Below are positions 20,921-29,134 of a DNA stretch of 64,000 bases, piece after piece. Position 1 is the first letter of the stretch, and each line of letters begins with the position of its first letter. The translations under genes were made by a program, and so were the position numbers. Where the stretch lies: NCBI GenBank assembly GCA_025062155.1, contig JANXAM010000005.1, forward strand, positions 22,710 to 86,709, written 5' to 3'. The notes beneath the pieces are model-generated. The model saw nothing but the letters and a program-made list of their open reading frames with translations. It was not told the DNA's origin and made no database searches. This DNA comes from Gloeomargarita sp. SKYB120. Its GTDB lineage: Bacteria > Cyanobacteriota > Cyanobacteriia > Gloeomargaritales > Gloeomargaritaceae.

Positions 20921-21171
20921 ACCTTTGCCTCCACAGTGAACCGGTAGGTCTCCATCACCGGGTTGGCCAACACCTCGCGGCACATCCGTTCAACCTGGGT
21001 TTTGGCCTGTTCCAGGTCAGGGGCGGTCAAGGTTAATTCGATGAATTTGCCGATGCGCACCTGCTGCACACCCTCGTAGTGTTGTTGTAACGCTTTGGTG
21101 ACGGCGGTACCGGCAGGGTCGAGCACCGAGGGTTTCAGGGTAATTTGGATTTCGGCCCGGTAGGTGGTCAT
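20917..21171 (-). CDS. purS: phosphoribosylformylglycinamidine synthase subunit PurS
   Basis: PurS is the small bridging subunit that helps PurQ and PurL form an ammonia channel. The 84-residue sequence has the family pattern [19 protein letters not shown], then [11 protein letters not shown] and [20 protein letters not shown] start at MTTYRAEIQ, since residues further upstream in the open frame belong to the shadow of the preceding gene. Its ATG overlaps that gene by four bases and its stop overlaps purQ. Confidence 0.95.
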   Translation of the reverse strand: MTTYRAEIQITLKPSVLDPAGTAVTKALQQHYEGVQQVRIGKFIELTLTAPDLEQAKTQVERMCREVLANPVMETYRFTVEAKV

Positions 21172-21386
21172 GGGTCGCCGAAGACCTCCGCTTCCCGACC
21201 GACCCACCATTCCCCCAACTGCATTAAATCCTGGTGAATGTCCTGCAGGCGTTGCAGGTACACCTCCGGCGGCAAATGGGGCCGCTCCTCTTGCAGTTTG
21301 AGTAACCGCAACTGGATCAATAGCCAAGGTTGGGCCACGCGGCCTGTAGCTTCCATGTACCGCGCTAGAGTTTCGGGCGTCATCAC
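21168..21386 (-). CDS. small conserved hypothetical protein upstream of purS
   Basis: A 72-residue, mostly helical protein (MMTPETLARYMEATGRVAQPWLLIQLRLLKLQEERPHLP split over two helices) ending in DLMQLGEWWVGREAE. It overlaps purS by ATGA, so it is the first gene of a purS-purQ operon. I do not recognise a family. Coding is supported by the overlap arrangement and the well-formed amphipathic helices; either of the first two methionines could be the start. Confidence 0.62.
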   Translation of the reverse strand: MMTPETLARYMEATGRVAQPWLLIQLRLLKLQEERPHLPPEVYLQRLQDIHQDLMQLGEWWVGREAEVFGDP

Positions 21387-21483
21387 ATCCCCTACAACAT
21401 CCCTTTCATTCTACCGGCCTGGGGCTAACCCCGGATTATCCCATCTTCTACCATAGAAATCGTTGTCCCGTCCTGCGTGAGCT

Positions 21484-22683
21484 ATGGTGGCAGTCGCCCC
21501 TTCAGTCCCCAACGTTCGACCCGAGATTCGTGCGCTCCAACCTTGGCTCGTGGAATGGCGGCGGGCCATCCACCGGCGACCGGAACTGGGATTTCAAGAA
21601 GTGCAAACGGCGGCGCGGGTCACGCAACTTCTGCGCCAGTGGGGGTACCAACCCCAGACGGGGATTGCTCAGACGGGCGTGATGGCGGTTTTGGAGGGCG
21701 GGCGACCGGGACCGGTGCTGGCATTGCGGGCGGATATGGACGCCCTGCCGATCCAGGAACTAAACGAGGTACCCTACTGCTCGGAAATTGATGGGGTGAT
21801 GCACGCCTGTGGGCACGATGGGCACACCGCTATCCTGCTGGGGGTGGCTTACTACTTAGCGCAACACCGCCATCACTGGCGCGGCACGGTGAAGCTTCTC
21901 TTTCAACCGGCGGAGGAAGGCCCTGGCGGTGCCAAACCCATGATTGAAGCCGGCGTCCTGGAAAACCCGCCGGTCGAAGCGATTTTTGGGCTGCACCTGT
22001 GGAATGACTTGCCGGCGGGAACGGTGGGCGTGCGGTCAGGGCCGTTGATGGCGGCGTCGGACTTTTTCTCCTGCCGGATTCAAGGGCGCGGTGGGCACGG
22101 GGCGAAACCTGAACAGACCATTGACGCCCTGGTGATCGGCGCTCAGGTGGTCGTGGCGCTGCAAACAGTCGTGGCGCGGCAGGTCAATCCCCTGGAACCG
22201 GTGGTGGTGACGGTGGGGGAATTCCATGCAGGTTCGGCGCGCAACGTGATTGCCGACCAAGCGTACCTAGGAGGAACGGTGCGCTATTTTCAGCCGGATT
22301 TAGCGCCCGTGTTGCCCCAAAAGCTAGAGGCAATCGTGCGGGGGATTTGCACGGCCTACGGCGCGCAGTACACCTGGCAATACGACTATCTCTATCCCCC
22401 TTTGGTCAACGACCCGGCGATGGCGGACTTGGTGCGGGCGGTGGCGGAGCAAGTGGTGGAACCGGCCCTGGGCGTGGTTCCCAATTGTCAGACGCTAGGA
22501 GGTGAAGACATGGCGTTTTTCCTGCAGCAGGTGCCGGGGTGTTATTTCTTCTTGGGGTCGGCCAATCCCGCCAAGGGTTTAGATTTTCCCCATCACCATC
22601 CCCGCTTTGATTTCGACGAAAGTGTGCTCAGTTTAGGGGTAGAATTGCTGGTGCGCTGTCTAGAGCAGTACCTCCAGCGATGA
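21484..22683 (+). CDS. M20-family metal-dependent amidohydrolase
   Basis: The 399-residue protein is an M20D-type N-acyl-amino-acid or IAA-amino-acid hydrolase. Metal ligands are visible in VMHACGHDGHTAILLG, in FQPAEEGPGGAKPMIEAG (including the catalytic EE) and in the late FPHHHPRFDFDE histidines. The dimerisation domain sits in the middle (GRGGHGAKPEQTIDALVIGAQ). These enzymes remove acyl groups from amino acids or peptides; the physiological substrate is unknown. The stop overlaps the next ATG by four bases. Confidence 0.9.
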   Translation: MVAVAPSVPNVRPEIRALQPWLVEWRRAIHRRPELGFQEVQTAARVTQLLRQWGYQPQTGIAQTGVMAVLEGGRPGPVLALRADMDALPIQELNEVPYCSEIDGVMHACGHDGHTAILLGVAYYLAQHRHHWRGTVKLLFQPAEEGPGGAKPMIEAGVLENPPVEAIFGLHLWNDLPAGTVGVRSGPLMAASDFFSCRIQGRGGHGAKPEQTIDALVIGAQVVVALQTVVARQVNPLEPVVVTVGEFHAGSARNVIADQAYLGGTVRYFQPDLAPVLPQKLEAIVRGICTAYGAQYTWQYDYLYPPLVNDPAMADLVRAVAEQVVEPALGVVPNCQTLGGEDMAFFLQQVPGCYFFLGSANPAKGLDFPHHHPRFDFDESVLSLGVELLVRCLEQYLQR

Positions 22684-23279
22684 AACTGTCCACGAGTACG
22701 GTTGTGGTTCTGGTCCTGGCCATTGCGTTGGGGGGAAGCGTTGCCTACTGGGAGTTCGTGGGCAAACCCCAGCGCCAGGAACAGCTGAACCGGCAGGCTC
22801 GGCTGTTTAACTTTACAGAAAAACAGGTGACAGCGATTACCATCCAGAAGCGGAACGAAACCTTGCAATTTGAGCGGGTGAAGCTGGGGGAATGGCAGAT
22901 GGTGAAACCGCAAAAAAAACCGGCCAATGAAGCGCCCATTGCCTTTCTCCTGGGGCAAATGACCACGGCGCAACGGGTGCAGGACCAAGACATCACCATT
23001 GCCGCACATGAAAAGGCGAAATTTGGGCTGGATAAACCGCTAGCAACGGTCCAAGTAACGTTGGAAAACGGCAATCAACACCGCTTGGTGCTGGGGAATC
23101 CTGATTTTACAGGCGTCGCCTTATACGCCCAGATTGACCCACCGGTGGAAGCGCCCACGCTGCAGGTGGCCTTGGTGCCCATTGACCTACGCAATGCGGT
23201 GGACCGCTCTCTGTCTGAATGGCTAGCGGTGCCAAAAAAAGAAGAGTCCAAGAAGGCTCAACCAAGTCCCAAACCGTGA
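22680..23279 (+). CDS. DUF4340 domain membrane-anchored protein
   Basis: A 199-residue protein with one N-terminal membrane segment (TVVVLVLAIALGGSVAYWEF) and an exported beta-rich domain. ITAITIQKRNETLQFERV-like VTAITIQKRNETLQFERV, GEWQMVKPQKKPANEAPIAFLLGQM and KFGLDKPLATVQVTLENG match the DUF4340 pattern. The C-terminus is charged and lysine-rich. DUF4340 proteins elsewhere often accompany ABC-type gliding or export systems, but no such genes are next to it. It overlaps both neighbours by four bases. Confidence 0.78.
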   Translation: MKLSTSTVVVLVLAIALGGSVAYWEFVGKPQRQEQLNRQARLFNFTEKQVTAITIQKRNETLQFERVKLGEWQMVKPQKKPANEAPIAFLLGQMTTAQRVQDQDITIAAHEKAKFGLDKPLATVQVTLENGNQHRLVLGNPDFTGVALYAQIDPPVEAPTLQVALVPIDLRNAVDRSLSEWLAVPKKEESKKAQPSPKP

Positions 23280-24031
23280 CGCTGTGGTTGATCGGTGGCA
23301 CTTGCGAGAGCGCAGAATTGGCGGCGCAGTTGGGGGCGGATATGCTCTGCGTGATTACGGTGACCACTGAGCGGGCCAAACGCCTGTACGGCAACTTAAC
23401 TGTGTTGGTGACCCATTTAACGCCAGAAAACATTCATGGATTTGTGCGGGATTACCAAATCACCCGTATTTTAGATATGTCTCATCCCCATGCGGCTCAA
23501 ATTTCTCAGCTAGCGATTGCCTGTGCTGCGCAATACCATTTGCCCTATTTGCGCTATGAACGTCCGCCGGTGCCCGACAGCTCCTCCCATTGCTTTTACT
23601 GGCGGGATTTAGATGAGTTATTCAGCCGTTATTCCTTTGGTCGCGAGCGCATTTTGGTTACGTTAGGGTATCGGCAATTGCCCCGCTTAAAACCCTACTG
23701 GGGCGAGCACAGTTGGTTTGTGCGGATTTTGCCGGACCCTGTAGCATTAACAACTGCTTTGGAGGTAGGATTTTTACCGCAGCACATCATTGCGCTGTGG
23801 CCACCGGTGAGTTATGAGCTAGAGCGTGCTCTCTGGCAACAATGGGGGATTACCCAGGTGATTGCCAAAGCATCAGGCGCCCCAGGCGGGGAAGCGGTCA
23901 AACACCAGGTGGCTCAGGAGTTGGGAGTGGTTTTGCATCTGTTGCAGCGTCCGGCAGTGTCGTATCCCCAGCAGACGGATGATCTGGCGGTGGCGCTGGC
24001 GTTTGCTCGTGGGGAGACGACGCCTGGGTGA
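23276..24031 (+). CDS. cobK: precorrin-6A reductase
   Basis: CobK/CbiJ reduces the corrin ring precursor during cobalamin synthesis using a pyridine nucleotide. The 251-residue protein starts at a GTG overlapping the previous stop (GTGA), giving VTLWLIGGTCESAELAAQL, the nucleotide-binding loop. ILDMSHPHAAQIS, LPYLRYERPP and VIAKASGAPGGEAVKHQVA are CobK blocks. The last 134 bases overlap the 3' end of the convergent HD-domain gene. A CbiG-CobJ fusion for the same pathway lies at 61-62.7 kb. Confidence 0.88.
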   Translation: MTLWLIGGTCESAELAAQLGADMLCVITVTTERAKRLYGNLTVLVTHLTPENIHGFVRDYQITRILDMSHPHAAQISQLAIACAAQYHLPYLRYERPPVPDSSSHCFYWRDLDELFSRYSFGRERILVTLGYRQLPRLKPYWGEHSWFVRILPDPVALTTALEVGFLPQHIIALWPPVSYELERALWQQWGITQVIAKASGAPGGEAVKHQVAQELGVVLHLLQRPAVSYPQQTDDLAVALAFARGETTPG

Positions 24032-24602
24032 CTAAAGCCTGCACAACGGCCTGTAATTCCTGGGCCAGAGGACTAGGGTGACGGCGCTGGAACAGGTCGG
24101 CTAAGCGCTGGTAGTACCACAGAGTCCCCTGCTTGCCCGTACTGAAGCGTTGCCACACAGCTTCCCCCACCTGTTGATAGTCGCGCCAGATGGTTTGGGC
24201 GTTGTGGAGCTTGTCGGCGTTGGATACCAGCAGGACGTCCCCATCAACCTGTTCCAAGTGGTGTAAATAGGCCTGCTTGCGGGTCCACCAATCCCGTGTG
24301 TCCGCGTCTTGTCGGTCTGTGCATCCTTCAACAATGCGCAAAACCCGCTCACCGAACTGGGCGGCAATGTCTGCGGCAATTTGAGCGCGAGTGTAGGTGC
24401 TGTAGCGGGGGCCATCTTCCAAACTGTCGTGCAGCAGAGCCGCAATGGCCTGGTCTTCATCGCCGCCATTTTCCAGCACCAGGGCGCTGACGGCCAGGAG
24501 ATGGCTGAGATAGGGAATGGTGGTGCCTTTGCGGACCTGCTTTTGGTGCAGTTGATGGGCATAGGTCAGAGCGCGGGCAAAGCGTTCGCTCAACATGGTC
24601 AT
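23898..24602 (-). CDS. HD-domain phosphohydrolase
   Basis: A 234-residue protein of the small SpoT/MESH1-like HD group. The metal ligands are visible in RKGTTIPYLSHLLAVS, IAALLHDSLEDG (HD pair with following ED) and VSNADKLHNAQTI. No synthetase domain is present. Possible substrates include ppGpp or other nucleotides. The last 45 residues are proline- and threonine-rich and are read antisense to cobK, so they may be dispensable. The ATG overlaps the upstream NYN gene's stop as TGATG, so the two are translationally coupled. Confidence 0.8.
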   Translation of the reverse strand: MTMLSERFARALTYAHQLHQKQVRKGTTIPYLSHLLAVSALVLENGGDEDQAIAALLHDSLEDGPRYSTYTRAQIAADIAAQFGERVLRIVEGCTDRQDADTRDWWTRKQAYLHHLEQVDGDVLLVSNADKLHNAQTIWRDYQQVGEAVWQRFSTGKQGTLWYYQRLADLFQRRHPSPLAQELQAVVQALVTQASSPHEQTPAPPPDHPSAGDTTLPDAATDAKPLPTPEPPGV

Positions 24603-25588
24603 CACCCCGCCACCGCCGCCGTTTGTTTGGCCGGTAAAGGCACCACTGAACCCCCGGGCGGACATAGCTTGCGCAGGTCCCGGAAGGGAAAGTGGCTCTT
24701 TAACTGATGGTGGGTATCGGGACCAAACGCAGCCACCTCTACCTGCACCCCCTGCTGCTGGAGCCAGTGCAACGCTGGTAAAAAGTCGCCATCGCCACTG
24801 AGCAGAATCACCTGAGTAAATAGACTTGTCAACATGTCCACAATCATCTGCCCGTCCATATTCGCTTTCGCACCTCCATCGGCAAAGCGGACAACTGGTT
24901 TGGTATGCACCTGTACCCCCAACTGCTGGAGTTCCTGGTGCAGTTGCCGTTGCTGGGGATGGTGGGGGTAGTGACCGCTGTAGAAATGCACCGTAGCGGG
25001 GACATCCGAGGGCACCAGCCGGCGCAGGAGTTTCGCATAGTCTAGCGCAACCCCCAACCGGCGGGCGCTTTCGTGGAGATTGGCCCCGTCAATAAAGACG
25101 CCCACCCCCTGGCGCACCACCAGCCCTTGGCTCAATTGATGCACCTGTTGCTGGAGTTGGTCCAGTTGGGCAACGAGAGCATCCACCCGGGGAGCAGTTT
25201 GGAGTTCGAGTCGCTTCAGGCGGTCGTGGGCATCGTGAACCTCTTGTAAAATCGCTGCCCGTTGCTGCCGGGTTTGGAGAACCACTTGGTCCAACTGGTT
25301 CTGCATGTCCTGTAACTGGCTCAACAGATGGTCTATCCGTTGCTGCTGCTGGCCTAGTGGCCCGACCAGGTCGCTCACTTGAGCGCACTGGGTTTGCAAC
25401 TGTTGTAGTTGGGCCAGCGCATAATCGAGCTGCTTTGTCTGCTGATGCACGGTTCGGCTGACCTGGGCCATCTGCCGCCGTTGCCAATGAACTGCTAGCG
25501 GGATGAACCCGAAGGCCACCTGCCGCGTGCATAAGGTCAACAGCAAAGCGCCGCCCCACCACCATCCGATTGGTATTGTGCTGTTCAT
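24602..25588 (-). CDS. NYN-domain (LabA-like) protein with membrane anchor and coiled coil
   Basis: The 328-residue protein has an N-terminal hydrophobic segment (GWWWGGALLLTLCTRQVAFGF). A glutamine-rich coiled coil of about 110 residues follows (LAQLQQLQTQCAQVSDLVG onward). The C-terminal part is a NYN/PIN-like nuclease domain with its acidic residues in VGVFIDGANLHES, KANMDGQMIVDML and ILLSGDGDFLPALHWLQQQG. This fold is linked to RNA cleavage. The position, one gene from Csx3 on the same strand with an 18-base palindrome before the start, makes a defence link possible but unproven. Coupled to the HD gene. Confidence 0.83.
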   Translation of the reverse strand: MNSTIPIGWWWGGALLLTLCTRQVAFGFIPLAVHWQRRQMAQVSRTVHQQTKQLDYALAQLQQLQTQCAQVSDLVGPLGQQQQRIDHLLSQLQDMQNQLDQVVLQTRQQRAAILQEVHDAHDRLKRLELQTAPRVDALVAQLDQLQQQVHQLSQGLVVRQGVGVFIDGANLHESARRLGVALDYAKLLRRLVPSDVPATVHFYSGHYPHHPQQRQLHQELQQLGVQVHTKPVVRFADGGAKANMDGQMIVDMLTSLFTQVILLSGDGDFLPALHWLQQQGVQVEVAAFGPDTHHQLKSHFPFRDLRKLCPPGGSVVPLPAKQTAAVAG

Positions 25589-25614
25589 CGGTCGCTAGTC
25601 TTCCAACTCAACCA

Positions 25615-25632
25615 TCCCTTTTATAAAAGGGA
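25615..25632. promoter_or_regulatory. 18-base perfect palindrome upstream of the NYN gene
   Basis: TCCCTTTTATAAAAGGGA is perfectly self-complementary and lies between the csx3 stop and the NYN start, both on the minus strand. It could be an operator that covers a promoter (it contains TATAAA-like sequence) or a weak hairpin. It lacks a following T-run, so a Rho-independent terminator is less likely. Confidence 0.45.
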
Positions 25633-25640
25633 CTAGAAAA

Positions 25641-26564
25641 CTACTTTTCCAACGGCAGCGCTAAGCTCTTCAAGCGGTCGAGCAGGCCAGCCGGCACCGT
25701 CACGGGTTGGTCGTCTAGCAAGCCAAGTTCCAGTTCTAGATAGAGTGCTGATTGCCGCAGGTGTTCCCCTTGACCTAGGTACGTATGGACAATACCCAGC
25801 AATTGTAAGTTACCCCGGTCGGCGCAGAATTCATGCCAAGCAGGAATGGCTTCCGGGTCGCGGCTGACGACTAGGTAGTGGGTGCAGGCTTCTAGCAAGG
25901 GTTGTTTGGCTGGGTCCACTTTGCCCCCCACATCCACCAGCACCAGTTGTTTTTGGCGGCGCAATTGCAGAATGGCTTGGGCCTGCCAGGGGAAAAACTC
26001 GCTGGTCGGTTGACCTCGATACCGGTCTTTCAACATTTTTCCCTGGTCGGCATCGTGAATTTCCAACAACCAGTTACCTTCGCCATCCCAGTGTGCCCGT
26101 TGTAAGTACACCTCTGGACAGGCAGGTAGCAGGGCTTGAAACAGGGCATGGGCCAGACGACTTTTACCGCTGTGGGGTGGACCGACAATCATCACTGCCG
26201 GCGCTAGGCGGTTTTGTAGGGTTGGCAGAACTATGCGCAACACTTGCCCCACGCGTACCTCTGGGTGATGGGTGTTGACGACAACGGCCCCCAAACGCGG
26301 GTCGTAGCAGGCCACCCAGCGCGTGTGATGACAGGCATGAACCAACCAGCCGTACAGCCAAATCGGCGCGCGACCACTAATCACCACGCCCTTGGTTGGG
26401 TCCAGTTGGTTCGGAAGATGCAGGGTCGCCAAATCTTCCGGAAACATCAACCGGTCTGGACGCACTAGCTCAATTTCTAGGACTTGGCAATCCAAACCGC
26501 TCTGGGTGGTCGCGGCTCGCCAGTGTAAGACAACAGTTGGAGATGTCATTGCTTCATCATGCAT
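25641..26564 (-). CDS. csx3: Csx3 (Crn3-type ring nuclease) fused to a P-loop NTPase domain
   Basis: Csx3/Crn3 proteins break down the cyclic tetra-adenylate that type III CRISPR complexes use as second messenger. The first 110 residues match Csx3: LDPTKGVVISGRAPIWLYGWLV, then HHTRWVACYDPRLGAVVV and HHPEVRVGQVL. A P-loop NTPase domain follows, with Walker A VGPPHSGKSRL (about 127-137) and a Walker B-like LVLVDVGGKVD segment; such C-terminal fusions are known among cyanobacterial Csx3 proteins. The start could also be the ATG 15 bases downstream (MTSPTVV). It is divergent from the CARF-RelE operon. No cas10 or effector complex lies in the window. Confidence 0.83.
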   Translation of the reverse strand: MHDEAMTSPTVVLHWRAATTQSGLDCQVLEIELVRPDRLMFPEDLATLHLPNQLDPTKGVVISGRAPIWLYGWLVHACHHTRWVACYDPRLGAVVVNTHHPEVRVGQVLRIVLPTLQNRLAPAVMIVGPPHSGKSRLAHALFQALLPACPEVYLQRAHWDGEGNWLLEIHDADQGKMLKDRYRGQPTSEFFPWQAQAILQLRRQKQLVLVDVGGKVDPAKQPLLEACTHYLVVSRDPEAIPAWHEFCADRGNLQLLGIVHTYLGQGEHLRQSALYLELELGLLDDQPVTVPAGLLDRLKSLALPLEK

Positions 26565-26660
26565 GGATTGGGTACGCTATCAATCCTAAATTCTTTTGGA
26601 AACTTACCCTTCGAGTCAGCCACAGACTGCACATAATGTAAAGTGTTTTGGGAGATGAAC

Positions 26661-27770
26661 ATGCCATACACGTTGATGGTATCCCCTTGCGGCACAAGCA
26701 CCTTAACCAACCAGGCCGGTGAACACGTTCGTTCGTTGTTGACACGCACAGCCAATGCTCGTGAACAGGACTTAAGCTTCCCAGGTAAGCAAACGATAGA
26801 CCAGTACCTCTCTCAGCGGGAACAGGACATTTTATCCGCAGACGTGAATCAGGTTCGGCGTTGGAGTGCGGAACTCAACGGCATTCTGGCCTATTACGAT
26901 GGGCAACTCCCTCCTCAGACAGACATTCATCTGTTGCTGGCTACTGCTACCTACCAGGGACAAAAGACTGCGGACCTGATTGCTCGCTGGTTGCAAGCCC
27001 ACGGTTGCCATGCAGAAGTCCACCCCATTTCCCGTGACTTAAATGTAGGAAGTGCGGAAGCATTTCGGGTGGCCATGGCCGAGTTGGTGCAGTGGGTGGA
27101 AGACACCATTCCTGGTTATCGCCAGCATCAATACCAGGTTGTCTTTAACCTCACCGGCGGCTTTAAAAGTGTGAACGGTTTTTTGCAGACAATTGGGATG
27201 TTCTACGCCGATGAGTGTGTGTATATCTTCCAAGACTCACGAGAGTTGATTCGCATTCCACGTTTGCCAGTCAAGCTAGATGCTGAGAGCATTATCGGAG
27301 AACATTTGCTGCTTTTCCGGCGTTTAGGGGTAGGTGCAACCCTGCCGCTAGAGGACTGTCGGTCAATTCCCGAAACGCTGTTATTCATCCATGGAAATCA
27401 GGCAGTGCTTTCCGAGTGGGGAAAACTAGTTTGGAATCGTTGTAAAGCATCCTTCTACTCTCAGGGCTTACTCGAACCGTTGAGCGCCAAGATTCGCTAT
27501 TCTGAAGCCTTTCAAAAAGCGGTTCATGAACTGCCACCTGAGCGCCAAGCAATCATCAATGAGCGCTTGGACCAATTGAGTCGCTATTTAGATGACCCTA
27601 AAGCTCGTTACAATCCCTCATCGTTGGATTTCAAACCGCTGCGGGGGAACCCGTGTCCCCCTTCGACCCATGAATGCGACGCTTGGAGTGATTTAGATGC
27701 TAAACGCATTTTTGGTCATTTTGAAGAAGGAGTCTTTGTGATTGATCGGCTAGATAAGGGGTTGCACTGA
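26661..27770 (+). CDS. CARF-RelE fusion ribonuclease (Cami1-like CRISPR ancillary toxin)
   Basis: This 369-residue protein joins a sensor and a toxin. The N-terminal CARF domain of the APE2256/TIGR02619 type has VSPCGTSTLTN, LLLATATYQGQKTADLIARWL and YQVVFNLTGGFKSVNGFL, typical ligand loops for cyclic oligoadenylate. The C-terminal 95 residues resemble a RelE/HigB mRNA interferase: SEAFQKAVHELPPERQAI, LSRYLDDPKARYNPSSLDFKPL and RIFGHFEEGVFVIDRLDKGLH. The described Cami1 CARF-RelE enzyme cuts ribosome-bound mRNA after cOA activation. The ATG chosen has GGGAG six bases upstream. First gene of a three-gene operon. Confidence 0.8.
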   Translation: MPYTLMVSPCGTSTLTNQAGEHVRSLLTRTANAREQDLSFPGKQTIDQYLSQREQDILSADVNQVRRWSAELNGILAYYDGQLPPQTDIHLLLATATYQGQKTADLIARWLQAHGCHAEVHPISRDLNVGSAEAFRVAMAELVQWVEDTIPGYRQHQYQVVFNLTGGFKSVNGFLQTIGMFYADECVYIFQDSRELIRIPRLPVKLDAESIIGEHLLLFRRLGVGATLPLEDCRSIPETLLFIHGNQAVLSEWGKLVWNRCKASFYSQGLLEPLSAKIRYSEAFQKAVHELPPERQAIINERLDQLSRYLDDPKARYNPSSLDFKPLRGNPCPPSTHECDAWSDLDAKRIFGHFEEGVFVIDRLDKGLH

Positions 27771-29116
27771 TGGAATTCCACCTCCCTTTGACCGTTGCTG
27801 TTCTAAATGAATTGTCAGGTTATCACCTGAGTGAGCGCTTGGGACTGGCTGTACGGCTATGGGTTGTGTTGCACAAGCTGTATGGGGAAGAAGACGACCT
27901 TTTTCGTGACTTACCAAATCCCTTTAGCTATACAGCGATTCGTGACCGGTTGCTTTCGCCGCTGCATCCTAAAAATGACCCACCAGCAGGCGAGTCTGTA
28001 ACCTGTCCTGACCAGGAATGTATTTGTCATTTGCCCCTGAGTCATTGGATTGATGAAACGATTGGTAGCGAGTTGCAAAGAGCACTGGGATTTTCGGATG
28101 ATATTTGGCAGGAGAAATTGCAAGAAAAACCATTCGGTCATTCCCATCGCACGTTACGTAAAATACTTCCCGCTCTTGTGAGTCTGGGTTATTTGAAAAC
28201 GAGAGGTTATGCTAAATTTTATCGCCTACCTCTCGACAGTCTTCCAGTATTACCGAGCCAAAACCACGGGAAGTCACTATCTGTTATTCAAAGCCTGGAT
28301 ATTCTCAATGACATTAGTTTTATGGACCCACGGTTATCCGTCGTCCTAGCGGAATTGCAACAGGATTATCCAGCAAACAAGCGCTTCTTTTTGCATCTGG
28401 ATTTCATTCTCCCGCCTAATAAGCAGGAACAGGTGGATGACCTGCAACAGCAGTTGAACGAGTTGTGGGCATCACCTGAGATAACACCTGTGCGTTTTGA
28501 TTACCACACGAGAGAGAAGGGAGTGCAACGTCTCGTAGCTTACCCTGTGTGTTTGTTCTATGCGCGACGGGCTAAATACCTCAGTGCGTATGGTCAAACG
28601 CCTAGTGGTTCGATTGGCTGGCACAACTTTCGTATGGACCGGGTTACGTCTGAAAAATTTGAGATATTGACCTGGAAACACACTGCAATCCCTGGCGAGT
28701 TGGTACGCCTGAAAAAACAAAACCAGTTGCCGACTCCCGAGGATGTAGAACTGGCCTGGCAAGAAGCATGGGGCACCGATTTTTATCTTCCTAAGGCCCT
28801 AATGATTCTGCGGTTTGAACCCGCCTTTGCCCAGCGGTATATCGAAGGGACGGAACGCCATCCCACCTTCCGCCGCGTGGATTATTACAAAATTCCCACT
28901 CTACTGCGCCACAGCCCTGAACGACAGCAGGTGCAACGAATTTTGGCGCAGCGCTCCCCTGACGATGCCTACTACCAAGCCTGGGTGCGAGTAGGAGATA
29001 CGAACTTGACCATGCGCTTGCGGGATTGGCGGCCCAATGGCGAAGTAATTGCCCCCTTGCAATTGCGGGAACAAATGCGCCAAGAAGCGGAAAAAGAACT
29101 GAGTTTTTATCGTTAA
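27770..29116 (+). CDS. TIGR03985-family CRISPR-associated protein with WYL-like domain
   Basis: The 448-residue protein fits the cyanobacterial CRISPR-associated TIGR03985 family. A WYL-type ligand or nucleic-acid-sensing region lies between about residues 240 and 325: ITPVRFDYHTREKGVQRLVAYPV, FYARRAKYLSAYGQTPSGSIGW. The N-terminal part contains a helical segment HRTLRKILPALVSLGYLKTRG that reads like a winged helix. A role as regulator of the CRISPR locus is inferred. Its ATG overlaps the preceding stop by one base (TGATG), and the csx1 gene begins 18 bases after its end. Confidence 0.78.
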   Translation: MEFHLPLTVAVLNELSGYHLSERLGLAVRLWVVLHKLYGEEDDLFRDLPNPFSYTAIRDRLLSPLHPKNDPPAGESVTCPDQECICHLPLSHWIDETIGSELQRALGFSDDIWQEKLQEKPFGHSHRTLRKILPALVSLGYLKTRGYAKFYRLPLDSLPVLPSQNHGKSLSVIQSLDILNDISFMDPRLSVVLAELQQDYPANKRFFLHLDFILPPNKQEQVDDLQQQLNELWASPEITPVRFDYHTREKGVQRLVAYPVCLFYARRAKYLSAYGQTPSGSIGWHNFRMDRVTSEKFEILTWKHTAIPGELVRLKKQNQLPTPEDVELAWQEAWGTDFYLPKALMILRFEPAFAQRYIEGTERHPTFRRVDYYKIPTLLRHSPERQQVQRILAQRSPDDAYYQAWVRVGDTNLTMRLRDWRPNGEVIAPLQLREQMRQEAEKELSFYR

Positions 29117-29134
29117 TCTGATAGGGGCTACGCC

